9,115 nt of DNA from Desulfobacula sp. (GCA_023139225.1 JAGLNZ010000375.1:1-9115), one strand, 5' to 3'; shown: positions 1 to 7,211, counted from the first letter of the stretch. The notes: generated by a model from the letters alone, not told the origin. Translations and numbers: made by a program.

Positions 1-532
1 GGGATAAAGGGATATGAATAGTGACAAGAACAACCTTAAGGTTCCTGCCTGCCAGCATCATGGCATAATCTTTTGCTTTTGTCCTGTGGGCAAGCAATTC
101 CGTATGTCCATGAAATTGAGACCCTGCAAGTTTCAAGGCCGTTTTTGTGATGGGACAGGTTACAAGGCCTGAAATGCTGTTGTTTAATGCAAGGTCAATC
201 CCTTTAATGATATAGTCCTGCATGGCGGTTCCGGTTTCAACAGTTGGCTGTAAAAGATGGGAACACTCCATATCAATATTGGAGATATCTATGATATCCA
301 GGGTATTAAATTGATACTTTCCTTTTTTGGGATCATCGATGATATTGATTGCATGGCAAAAGTTCAAAAGTTTTAATGCCTGTTTTATAATATGTGAATC
401 TCCGATAATCACAGGTTTGCATAAGGCATAAAGCGTGAAATCATTTAAAGCTTTTACCAGTATTTCCGGGCCGATCCCGACAGGGTCTCCCATGGTAATT
501 CCAATAATTGGAAGGGTGTGTGAATGTTTCAT
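1..532 (-). CDS. pdxA: PdxA, 4-hydroxythreonine-4-phosphate dehydrogenase (5' part, runs off the left edge)
   Basis: This is the N-terminal 177 codons of a PdxA family protein; full PdxA is about 330 residues, so nearly half is outside the window. PdxA is a cytoplasmic NAD-dependent oxidoreductase that converts 4-phosphohydroxy-L-threonine to the precursor of 3-amino-2-oxopropyl phosphate in the DXP-dependent pyridoxal-5'-phosphate pathway. Translating from the ATG at 532 gives the family signature ITMGDPVGIGPEI at residues 12-24, VTCPITK at 124-130 and FHGHTE at 140-145 (the GHT residues correspond to the substrate-binding His-Thr of E. coli PdxA). TIHIPL at 171-176 holds a His matching the first metal ligand. 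The start fits family length, but there is no good Shine-Dalgarno just upstream. It is divergent from the dnaA-like gene and has its own promoter. The open frame is uninterrupted to position 1. Confidence 0.95.
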   Translation of the reverse strand, partial: MKHSHTLPIIGITMGDPVGIGPEILVKALNDFTLYALCKPVIIGDSHIIKQALKLLNFCHAINIIDDPKKGKYQFNTLDIIDISNIDMECSHLLQPTVETGTAMQDYIIKGIDLALNNSISGLVTCPITKTALKLAGSQFHGHTELLAHRTKAKDYAMMLAGRNLKVVLVTIHIPLS

Positions 533-577
533 TAATATATCTATAGTATTAAGGTTAAATGATGCAAAATAAAGTGC

Positions 578-606
578 AATATACTATTGGAAAATGAAAG
601 TGTAAA
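578..606 (-). promoter_or_regulatory. Sigma70-like promoter for pdxA
   Basis: Read on the minus strand, TTTACA (606-601, five of six matches to TTGACA) is followed by a 17-bp spacer and TATATT (583-578, five of six matches to TATAAT). Transcription would start near 571, giving a leader of about 40 nt before the pdxA ATG. The match is direct from sequence; activity is inferred. The surrounding DNA is very AT-rich, so chance -10-like hexamers are common, but the paired boxes and exact spacing make this the best candidate. Confidence 0.55.
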
Positions 607-662
607 TATAATTTATATTATAAAATTGTGAAACTATATTAAATTCAGGCTTGTAAAAAAAG

Positions 663-724
663 ATTAAATTTTTATTAAATTCGGAGTAATTAACAGTAAA
701 CATAAGTAAATTAGAGTAAATATT
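663..724 (+). repeat. Six-unit helically phased AT-rich direct repeat array
   Basis: Six tandem units begin at 663, 674, 685, 695, 705 and 715, so the period is 11, 11, 10, 10, 10 bp. The first two begin ATTAAATT and the last four begin AGTAA (three of these AGTAAA); the common core is A(T/G)TAA(A/T). A further ATTAAATTC copy lies at 638-646. The array ends in a T-run (723-730). One-turn spacing puts every core on the same DNA face, as in initiator- or regulator-binding arrays and in the tandem AT-rich repeats of unwinding elements. The repeat pattern is seen directly; its function is not known. Confidence 0.7.
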
Positions 725-1022
725 TTTTTTCAGATTAAAAATTTATCTTGAAATATTAAAATCTCTTGAAAAAATAAACACTTGTCGAACTAGTTGTAAT
801 GTTTGGGGAAATTTTTGTTTCACAGAAAAAATTGAATAAAATCAAACCATTAAAAAATTATGCCAGACAAAAAACCCATGTAAGGCCAACACCTCTTATT
901 AGATTTGACCTATAAAAAATATTCCAATAAAAAAAACATACTAATTTTTTATGTCGGTTTTATTCATTACTAATTGTTAAATTTGCTTTATTAACCAGTG
1001 TTTCAATTCATAGTTGGAAGAA

Positions 1023-1028
1023 AGAGGA
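1023..1028 (+). promoter_or_regulatory. Shine-Dalgarno AGAGGA that decides the dnaA TTG start
   Basis: AGAGGA ends 6 nt before TTG 1035, which is good spacing. The upstream in-frame TTG at 1014 has no Shine-Dalgarno, and the downstream ATG at 1044 is 15 nt away, which is too far. This favours the rare initiation codon TTG at 1035. Confidence 0.6.
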
Positions 1029-1034
1029 TTTTTT

Positions 1035-2426
1035 TTGAAAAATATGGAATCGTTCTGGGAAGAAGTAAAGTGCCAAATAAAAAAAACATTACCCGATCAT
1101 AGTTACAGGATGTGGATAGACCCTGTCGAGCTTATTGAGCATGATCATCATCATGTCAAACTATCCAGCCCCAATGCCTATTTTATCAAACGATTAAAAG
1201 ATAATTATCTTCCGATATTTCAAGAAGAGTTCTCAAAACTAGGGGTAAATGATATCAATATTGAATTCAAAGTTTCTTCAAAAAAAAGATCAGCTTCAGT
1301 GGGAAAAAATAAAAAACAAGGTGCATATCCCGCGGTTCCTTTAATATTAAAAAAATCAAAGCAAATGCATCTGCCCGGACTAAACGTGAGATTCAACAGC
1401 GGACGAATGTTTAAAAAAGGGTTCACATTTGATGATTTTGTTGTGGGGGGCAATTCAAATTTTGCGTATTCTGCATTATTATCCCTTGCCCAGGGAAAAA
1501 TAAAAGGCTCGAACATTCTTTATCTTCTGGCTAAAACCGGCCTTGGGAAAAGTCATTTATCCCAGGCAGTCGGACATCATATTATCACAAACAGCCTTTC
1601 CAAAAGGGTTTATTATGTTACAGCAGAAGATTTTACCAATGAAATGATATTTTCTTTGAAAAATAAAACCATAGAAAGATTCAAAGAAAAATACAGAACA
1701 AAATGTGATGTATTGATTTTAGAAGATGTCCATTTCCTGTCCGGGAAGAGCGCAACACAAAAAGAGCTTGCCATTACATTGGATTATCTTCTTGAAGCAG
1801 ATAAAAAAATTATTTTTTCAGGATGTGAGCTGCCCGATGATATTCCCAAGCTTAATGACCAGTTAAAATCCCGGTTAACCCTTGGACTTGTCACACAAAT
1901 TGATGCACCGGATTATGCAACCCGGGTCAGGATATTAAAAAGGAAATCAAAAATTTTTGGATATGAAATTCCAAACCAGGTAACCGAGTATATTGCCCAG
2001 GAACTGTGCGATGATGTCCGACAGCTTGAAAGCGGACTGTTTAGCGTGGCTGCAAAAGGACAATTAATGGGATATAATATTGATGTTGAGCTTGCAAAAA
2101 GTGTTTTGACCAACATTACAAAAGCAAAGAAACGAATCACTGTTGAGTCGATTAAAAAAATGGTTTGCAAAGAGTTTTCAATTTCCCAAATGGAGATTGT
2201 ATCGGCCTCCAGAAAGCAAAGGATTGTAAAACCACGGCAGATGGCTATTTTTCTTTCCAGAAAATATACGGATCAACCCATTAAAAAGATCGGTAACAGT
2301 TTTAATAAATACCACGCAACGGCCATATATGCCATCAATGCAATTGAAAGAGAATTAAAACAAAAAAGTGTTCTTTTTGAACAAGTAAATTATCTTTCTA
2401 AAAAAATCGAGACAGGAAAGCTTTAG
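1035..2426 (+). CDS. dnaA: DnaA-family replication initiator, divergent (Desulfobacterota type)
   Basis: From TTG 1035 the protein has 463 residues with the whole DnaA architecture. The N-terminal interaction domain covers about 1-75 (FWEEV at 7-11, MWIDP at 26-30, SPNAYF at 45-50), with a His cluster HDHHH at 36-40. A basic linker covers about 80-120, and the AAA+ domain begins at FTFDDFVVG (130-138). The Walker A region is AKTGLGKSH (166-174; the usual first Gly is Ala). Walker B is DVLILEDVHFL (225-235; Glu-Asp instead of Asp-Asp). Sensor I is FSGCELP instead of TSDRPP, the arginine finger is KSRL (278-281), and sensor II is DVRQLESGL (327-335). The C-terminal helix-turn-helix has KPRQMA (399-404) but NKYHATA where E. 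coli has GGRDHTT. DnaA-ATP opens oriC and loads DnaB. Parts of this divergence resemble Desulfovibrio DnaA as I recall it, so this may be the main initiator or a paralogue. It is followed with no gap by an FAD oxidase gene. Confidence 0.9.
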   Translation: MKNMESFWEEVKCQIKKTLPDHSYRMWIDPVELIEHDHHHVKLSSPNAYFIKRLKDNYLPIFQEEFSKLGVNDINIEFKVSSKKRSASVGKNKKQGAYPAVPLILKKSKQMHLPGLNVRFNSGRMFKKGFTFDDFVVGGNSNFAYSALLSLAQGKIKGSNILYLLAKTGLGKSHLSQAVGHHIITNSLSKRVYYVTAEDFTNEMIFSLKNKTIERFKEKYRTKCDVLILEDVHFLSGKSATQKELAITLDYLLEADKKIIFSGCELPDDIPKLNDQLKSRLTLGLVTQIDAPDYATRVRILKRKSKIFGYEIPNQVTEYIAQELCDDVRQLESGLFSVAAKGQLMGYNIDVELAKSVLTNITKAKKRITVESIKKMVCKEFSISQMEIVSASRKQRIVKPRQMAIFLSRKYTDQPIKKIGNSFNKYHATAIYAINAIERELKQKSVLFEQVNYLSKKIETGKL

Positions 2427-3803
2427 ATGGGACTTTCCGGTTCTGTTTACAGACGTCTTCAAAAAATATCAGGAAAACATAACGTTACAAGAGAAAAAGA
2501 AGAATTGTTATGTTACTCCTATGATGCTACGGGAAATTCATTTCTTCCTGATGTTGTTGTATTCCCCGGATCAGAAAAAGAAATTTCAAAAATTTTACAG
2601 TTGGCCTCAAAAGAAAAATTGATTGTGGTACCCCGTGGCGCCGGTTCCGGGATGACAGGAGGGGCTGTGCCGGTAAAAGGCGGACTTGTGATGGTCACAA
2701 GCCGTATGAACAAGATTATTGATATTGATGAAAACAATTTTTTAATGAAAGTTCAACCCGGTGTCATTGTTTCAGATATCCACAAAAGTGTAGAAGAAAA
2801 AGGCCTTTTTTATCCACCGGACCCTGCAAGTTCATCTGTTTGTACCATAGGGGGAAATATTGGTGAGTGCGCAGGTGGACCAAGGGCGGTAAAATACGGA
2901 GTCACACGGGATTATGTCCTGGGGTTAAGAGCGGTACTGCCTTCAGGAGAAGTGATTCAAACAGGGGTTTTAACGGCAAAAGGGGTTGCCGGGTATGATC
3001 TGACGCGTCTGATTGTTGGATCTGAAGGCACATTGGCAGTGGTTACCCAAATTACATTAAAGCTATTGCCAAAGCCTGCAACTATAAAAACAATGGCTGT
3101 TTTTTTTGACAGTCTGCAAAAGGCTGCCAAAACCGTATCCGGCATTATGAAGGAGACTGTTGTTCCAAGATGTGTTGAATATCTGGATGAAGCCAGCCTT
3201 GAACTTGTAAAAGATTCCCTAAGCTTTGATTTGTCTGGAAATGTTAAAGCCCTCTTAATAATCGAGCTGGATGGAGATGTCAACAGTGTTGAAAAAGATG
3301 CCGAAAATATTAAAGAATTGTGTTATTCTTATGATGCTCTGGATGTCATCGTCGCAAAAGATGAGACTCAGGCACAAAAATTATGGGATGCCAGAAAAGC
3401 ATTGTCTCCGATACTGTACAAAATTGCAACCAACAAGATAAACGAAGATATTGTTGTTCCCATTGATAAAATTCCCGACATGGTTCAGGTGACCCAAAAA
3501 ATTCAAAAAACATTTGGTTTGAAAGTAGTCAGTTTTGGTCATGCCGGCGATGGAAATATCCATTGCAATATCATGTATAACAAAGCAGATGAAAGCCAGT
3601 CAAAAAGGGCAAAACAGGCCGTTGATGAACTTTTTAACGCGACATTAAACTTAGGGGGCACCATTACCGGCGAACACGGGGTGGGGTTGACTAAAATGAA
3701 ATATTTGCCAAGGGAAATCGGTGCTATCCAGATTGAACTGATGAAAGGGATCAAAAGGGTCTTTGACCCTCAGAATATATTAAATCCGGGAAAGATTTTT
3801 TAA
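2427..3803 (+). CDS. glcD: GlcD-like FAD-linked oxidase (2-hydroxyacid dehydrogenase family)
   Basis: The product is 458 residues, the usual length for the GlcD/D-lactate dehydrogenase family of cytosolic or membrane-associated flavoproteins. These oxidise D-2-hydroxyacids such as glycolate or D-lactate and pass electrons to quinone or a partner FeS subunit. The FAD-binding (PCMH-type) domain covers about 38-217, with PRGAGSGMTGGA at 69-80, DPASSS at 132-137 and IGGNIGECAGG at 141-151. The C-terminal FAD-oxidase domain covers about 220-457, with GHAGDGNIHCN at 371-381, GEHGVG at 415-420 and the terminal DPQNILNPGK at 447-456. There is no signal peptide and no CxxC ferredoxin part, so a separate GlcF-like partner would be expected elsewhere. 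The ATG directly follows the dnaA TAG, and AGGA lies at 2414-2417 inside dnaA, so translation is probably coupled. The substrate cannot be set from sequence alone. Confidence 0.9.
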   Translation: MGLSGSVYRRLQKISGKHNVTREKEELLCYSYDATGNSFLPDVVVFPGSEKEISKILQLASKEKLIVVPRGAGSGMTGGAVPVKGGLVMVTSRMNKIIDIDENNFLMKVQPGVIVSDIHKSVEEKGLFYPPDPASSSVCTIGGNIGECAGGPRAVKYGVTRDYVLGLRAVLPSGEVIQTGVLTAKGVAGYDLTRLIVGSEGTLAVVTQITLKLLPKPATIKTMAVFFDSLQKAAKTVSGIMKETVVPRCVEYLDEASLELVKDSLSFDLSGNVKALLIIELDGDVNSVEKDAENIKELCYSYDALDVIVAKDETQAQKLWDARKALSPILYKIATNKINEDIVVPIDKIPDMVQVTQKIQKTFGLKVVSFGHAGDGNIHCNIMYNKADESQSKRAKQAVDELFNATLNLGGTITGEHGVGLTKMKYLPREIGAIQIELMKGIKRVFDPQNILNPGKIF

Positions 3804-3826
3804 TAAAAGTGAGGAACTGCTAACAG

Positions 3827-3855
3827 TCAGGAAGAATTTTTAAGTCATGTCCTGA
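3827..3855. terminator. Weak inverted repeat in the convergent gap (possible bidirectional transcription end)
   Basis: TCAGGA (3827-3832) pairs with TCCTGA (3850-3855) across a 17-nt loop and is followed on the plus strand by ATTTT. It lies in the 79-bp gap between the end of the oxidase gene and the end of the leftward operon, where a terminator is expected. The stem is short and the loop long, so it is only a weak intrinsic-terminator candidate. Confidence 0.25.
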
Positions 3856-3882
3856 ATTTTCCACACAGGTCAAAACAAAAAA

Positions 3883-4110
3883 TTATTGGAGTTTTATGGC
3901 ATATTGATTGTGGATTAATAGTTTTTCCAAAATATCAATCTTTGGATTTTTATTATGTTGGATACAGCATCGTATAGATATTGAGCAATATTTTGAACAA
4001 AGTTTGTTCTTTTTGTTAAAATCTCCAAAACAATCCGGTATGTCTATGGAGTCCTTTTTAATTGAATCTTTAATAATAATCTGGTCCAGCTGTTTTATTT
4101 CCATATTCAT
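3883..4110 (-). CDS. Small cysteine-rich hypothetical protein downstream of hflX
   Basis: This is a 75-residue frame of unrecognised function. It starts 27 bp after the hflX stop on the same strand, so it would be the last gene of the operon. The N-terminal third is charged (IIIKDSIKKDS at 11-21). The centre reads IPDCFGDF (24-31) followed by LCSKYC and IRCC, giving a spacing C-x10-C-x3-C-x5-C-C. The C-terminal part is a probable amphipathic helix (KIDILEKLLI). Ordered cysteines after a CFG motif look like a small metal-binding or FeS knuckle rather than random sequence. The translation signal is weak: GGA sits directly before ATG 4110 and is better placed (6 nt) for an in-frame ATG at 4104. 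An opposite-strand frame (3908-4141) overlaps it almost fully, and I judge the minus frame more likely to be the gene. Confidence 0.6.
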   Translation of the reverse strand: MNMEIKQLDQIIIKDSIKKDSIDIPDCFGDFNKKNKLCSKYCSISIRCCIQHNKNPKIDILEKLLIHNQYAIKLQ

Positions 4111-4137
4111 TCCAATATCAGGTTATTTTTTTCATAT

Positions 4138-5811
4138 TTAGTGTAAAAAAATCTTTTGGTCAACACCTAATTTTTTTTTACTGGCAACCATTGATTCGAG
4201 TTTTTCAACCAATGGTTTCAGGGTTTGCTTTTGAGTGGCGCAAACTATAATCCCCTGGTTCAGCAACCATTTGTCATCAAAAGAATCAAGATCAATTCGG
4301 TCTATTTTGTTAAACACATAAAGGGTAGGGATATTATCTAATTTTAAATTTTTAAGAATTTTTTCCACAGAGTTTTTTTGCTGGTGGTAACGAGGGTTGC
4401 TGATGTCGATAACATGCAGGATAATATCGGCATCAGCGAGTTCTTCCAGGGTGGCATGAAATGCCTGCATCAATTCTTTTGGAAGATTTTGGATAAATCC
4501 CACTGTATCCGTGATAATGACTTCCGTGTCCCTGGGAAATCTTAATCGTCTGCTGGATGGATCAAGGGTGGCAAACAATCGATTGGCCGCAACAATCTTA
4601 CTTTGAGTCAATGTATTCAAAAGTGTTGATTTACCGGCATTTGTATACCCGACAATTGAAATAACGGGTAAATCCTTTCGTTTCCGCCTTGATTTTTGTT
4701 GCCGGCGTTGTTTACGGATTTTGACAATTTCTTTTTTTAAGCGGTTGATCTTATCTCTGACCCGGCGCCTGTTTAATTCAAGTTTTGTCTCACCAGGCCC
4801 TCTGCCGCCGATTCCTCCCGTCAACCGTGACATTGCCGTGTTTTTAGTGATCAGTCGCGGCAGAAGGTATTCCATCTGGGCAAGTTCAACCTGAAATTTA
4901 CCTTCCCTTGACTTTGCCTGTCTGGCAAAGATATCAAGGATTAACTGGGTGCGGTCAATGACCTTCATTTCAACAAAATCAGTAATGGAACGAATCTGGG
5001 AAGCAGATAATTCCCTGTTAAACACCAGCATGGTCGCATACTTTTGAATCGCCTGAATAATCAGGCTGGAAAGTTTTCCTTTACCGACTACAAATTTGGA
5101 GTCAATGGTTTTTCTTCGTTGGATTGCTGTACCAATCACATTGATATGGCTGGTTTTGCAGAGTTCTTTGAGCTCATCCATGGCGGCCCATGCTTCTTTA
5201 GGATCAACAGTTGTTGCATTGATCAAAAAAGCATTTTCAGTGCCTGTTTCAGGCTTGTACAAAGAATTTTTTCTTGTCAGTTCCGATTCAAGTGCCGTTA
5301 TTTGAGCCAGGCAATCAATCTTAAGTTGCTGGTTCAGTTGTTGAATGGTGCCGGGTTCTAAAACCTGATATGGCACTGAATCCTCATTGGGAAGAATATG
5401 TCCGGAATAAACGGCTCCGGGCTTGCCATCCGGTGTGATACAAATCGCTGTGATATAATCAAGTCGTAAGAGTGCAAGGTCAGTTAGATCATCCCTTGTC
5501 AATGGTTCGCCTTTTAAATGGGTATGAATGAGGCGCAAGCCTTTAAGCTTGCCGGGAATGGCCATATAGTCCATGGTTACCGGAATGACAATTTGGTGTG
5601 ACTCTCCTACAATTACATAAATAACTTTTCCGTTCCGGTCCAAGAGCAGACCGATCTGTCTTCTTATGTCATGGGACAGTTCAACCAAAAGTCGTGCAAG
5701 TTCCGGATCGATAATATATTCGGGTGGCGTGCGGAAGTTATAGAGACTTTCTATTGTTTTGATAAGGGTTTTTTTCAGGCCTGAAGAGTTGCCGAAAAGT
5801 TTTTTTTTCAT
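4138..5811 (-). CDS. hflX: HflX, ribosome-associated GTPase (long form with N-terminal extension)
   Basis: The product is 557 residues, longer than E. coli HflX (426). HflX is a TRAFAC-class GTPase that binds the large ribosomal subunit and splits stalled or hibernating ribosomes under stress. The HflX N-terminal domain spans about 195-350: VVGKGKL (241-247), RTQLILDIFA (287-296), EGKFQVELAQ (303-312) and GGIGGRGPGETKLE (332-345). A basic coiled-coil linker follows (350-380). The G domain has G1 GYTNAGKST (388-396), G2 ATLDPSS (414-420), G3 DTVGF (435-439) and G4 NKID (501-504). An additional domain at about 30-155 precedes this, with LIHTHLKGEPLTRDD at 94-108; similar extensions are known to me in deltaproteobacterial HflX. 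The ATG overlaps the dnaB stop by 4 bp, with AGGA 6 nt upstream. A nine-A run follows the start codon. Confidence 0.95.
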   Translation of the reverse strand: MKKKLFGNSSGLKKTLIKTIESLYNFRTPPEYIIDPELARLLVELSHDIRRQIGLLLDRNGKVIYVIVGESHQIVIPVTMDYMAIPGKLKGLRLIHTHLKGEPLTRDDLTDLALLRLDYITAICITPDGKPGAVYSGHILPNEDSVPYQVLEPGTIQQLNQQLKIDCLAQITALESELTRKNSLYKPETGTENAFLINATTVDPKEAWAAMDELKELCKTSHINVIGTAIQRRKTIDSKFVVGKGKLSSLIIQAIQKYATMLVFNRELSASQIRSITDFVEMKVIDRTQLILDIFARQAKSREGKFQVELAQMEYLLPRLITKNTAMSRLTGGIGGRGPGETKLELNRRRVRDKINRLKKEIVKIRKQRRQQKSRRKRKDLPVISIVGYTNAGKSTLLNTLTQSKIVAANRLFATLDPSSRRLRFPRDTEVIITDTVGFIQNLPKELMQAFHATLEELADADIILHVIDISNPRYHQQKNSVEKILKNLKLDNIPTLYVFNKIDRIDLDSFDDKWLLNQGIIVCATQKQTLKPLVEKLESMVASKKKLGVDQKIFLH

Positions 5812-7211
5812 TCAAATTCCTGATATGAATCTAATGCAAGCTCTTCAAAACGGGTAAATTGACCAATAAAATGCATAAATGCAGTGCCTGTAGCCCCGTT
5901 TCTGTTTTTAGCTACAATAATTTCAGCCGTCCCTTTTTTAGGATTGTCCGGTTCTTTATTATAAACCTCATCCCTGTAAATGAATGCAACAATATCCGCA
6001 TCCTGTTCCAGAGCACCTGATTCACGAAGGTCAGACAGCATGGGCCGTTTATCTGAGCGCTGTTCAAGCATACGGTTTAGCTGTGATAAAGCAATAATGG
6101 GAACATCCAGTTCTTTGGCAAGCGCTTTTAAAGATCTTGAGATTTCAGCAATTTCAAGGTCTCTTCGTTCAGTCCTGAACGGGGGTTTCATGAGTTGAAG
6201 ATAATCCACAATAATCAGGCCGATCTCATTGTGTTTTTGATAAAGCTTTCTTGACTTGGCTCGTATTTCCATTACGGTAATATTGGGTGTATCATCAATA
6301 AAAATGGGCAGTTCATTTAAAACACCTGCTGCATCTGTTGCATTTTGCCAGTCCTCCTGACTGATAAAGCCGGTTCGAAGCCTGTTTGAATCTATGCGTG
6401 CCTCGGAAGTCAGAAGCCTCATGGAAAGCTGTTCATTGGACATTTCCAGGGAGAAAACAGCAACTGGTTTGCGTTCATCAATTGCAACATTCCTGGCAAT
6501 GTTTAAAGCAAAGGCAGTTTTTCCCATACTGGGTCTTGCAGCAAGAATAATCAAATCAGATTTTTGCAATCCGGATGTAATATTGTTTAATTTTACATAT
6601 CCTGTGGAAAGCCCTGAAAGCCCGCCTTCTTTCCCTTGCTGCTCTTCAAGTTTATCAATATTTAAATTGATCAAATCTCCCAGACTTTGGAAGGAACCGC
6701 CTGATTTTTTTTCTGAAATATTTAAAATAGAGCTCTCGGCAAAATCAATGATATCTTTAAAGTCGCCTTTGTCTTTCAGACATTTTTCAATAATGCCTGA
6801 AGAAGCCGTTATCAATTGCCTTAACGAAGCCTTGCCTTTAATTATTTTGGCATAATGGACAGCATTTACAGCAATTGGAGCTGCATCGGAAATAGCTGCA
6901 AGATAGGCAACACCGCCGATACTTTCAAGCTCTTGCTTTTCTTTAAGCCGATTGGCAACCGTAATAAGATCTGCAGGCTCTTCTTTTTGGGCAAGTTCTA
7001 AAATTACCTTGAATATTTTTTTATGGGCGCCTTTGTAGAAGTCCTCAAAGGAAAGAATGTCTATAATATCATGAAGGCTGTCATTATTGATAAAGATGGC
7101 ACTTAATATTGATTCTTCCGCATCAATATCATGGGGTGGTGTTTTGCTTAAAAGCGGATCTGTGTCTATTTTGTTTTTTATGGGCACAATATCATTATTA
7201 TACAGATGCAT
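5808..7211 (-). CDS. dnaB: DnaB, replicative DNA helicase
   Basis: The product is 467 residues, typical of DnaB, the hexameric 5'-3' helicase loaded at the origin by DnaA and a loader. The N-terminal DnaB domain begins at PPHDIDAEESILSAI (25-39) and extends to about 125. The RecA-like C-terminal domain has Walker A ARPSMGKT (225-232), the conserved FSLEM (253-257), Walker B LIIVDYLQL (332-340), SQLNR (376-380), the arginine-finger region DLRESGALEQDAD (394-406) and KNRNG (435-439). No intein is present. The gene lies 40 bp after rplI and overlaps hflX by 4 bp, so it belongs to the leftward operon. The ATG at 7211 lacks a Shine-Dalgarno and lies in the 3' arm of a strong hairpin (7209-7240). 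GTG at codon 9 is an alternative start, also without a clear Shine-Dalgarno. Confidence 0.97.
   Translation of the reverse strand: MHLYNNDIVPIKNKIDTDPLLSKTPPHDIDAEESILSAIFINNDSLHDIIDILSFEDFYKGAHKKIFKVILELAQKEEPADLITVANRLKEKQELESIGGVAYLAAISDAAPIAVNAVHYAKIIKGKASLRQLITASSGIIEKCLKDKGDFKDIIDFAESSILNISEKKSGGSFQSLGDLINLNIDKLEEQQGKEGGLSGLSTGYVKLNNITSGLQKSDLIILAARPSMGKTAFALNIARNVAIDERKPVAVFSLEMSNEQLSMRLLTSEARIDSNRLRTGFISQEDWQNATDAAGVLNELPIFIDDTPNITVMEIRAKSRKLYQKHNEIGLIIVDYLQLMKPPFRTERRDLEIAEISRSLKALAKELDVPIIALSQLNRMLEQRSDKRPMLSDLRESGALEQDADIVAFIYRDEVYNKEPDNPKKGTAEIIVAKNRNGATGTAFMHFIGQFTRFEELALDSYQEFE

Larger units (their letters stand above)
533..1034. other. Gene-free AT-rich divergent intergenic region upstream of dnaA; candidate origin or regulatory region
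   Basis: About 500 bp without a credible gene lie between divergent pdxA and the dnaA-like gene. Only very short frames such as one starting at ATG 859 occur. It contains the pdxA promoter, the phased 10-11 bp repeat array (663-724), and a direct repeat TCTTGAAA at 746-753 and 764-771. It also has two inverted copies of GTTTCACA (817-824 on plus, 627-634 on minus) and a spaced inverted repeat GTTAA (976-980)/TTAAC (991-995) shortly before the dnaA start. For the rightward gene, TTGACC (905-910) followed after 17 bp by TAAAAA (928-933) is only a weak promoter match. No 9-mer matching the classical DnaA box TTWTNCACA was found here. Bacterial origins often lie beside dnaA, so an origin role is possible, but this is inference. 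Confidence 0.45.

Noticed and set aside
905..933. TTGACC followed after 17 bp by TAAAAA as the dnaA promoter
   Set aside because: The -35 is good but the -10 matches poorly and the region is nearly all A/T, so I do not list it as a separate promoter feature.
1014..1034. Upstream TTG 1014 as the dnaA start
   Set aside because: It has no Shine-Dalgarno, adds seven residues not expected of DnaA domain I, and would place the good AGAGGA site inside the coding region. TTG 1035 is better placed.
3908..4141. Plus-strand frame of 77 codons, hydrophobic
   Set aside because: It overlaps the minus-strand Cys-rich frame almost entirely, runs into the 3' end of hflX, lacks a clear ribosome-binding site, and shows no recognisable pattern. 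Its hydrophobicity is what the antisense of a charged frame tends to give.
6394..6855. Plus-strand frame of 153 codons antisense to dnaB
   Set aside because: dnaB on the minus strand has full motif support here; the plus frame is serine/leucine-rich shadow sequence with no family resemblance.
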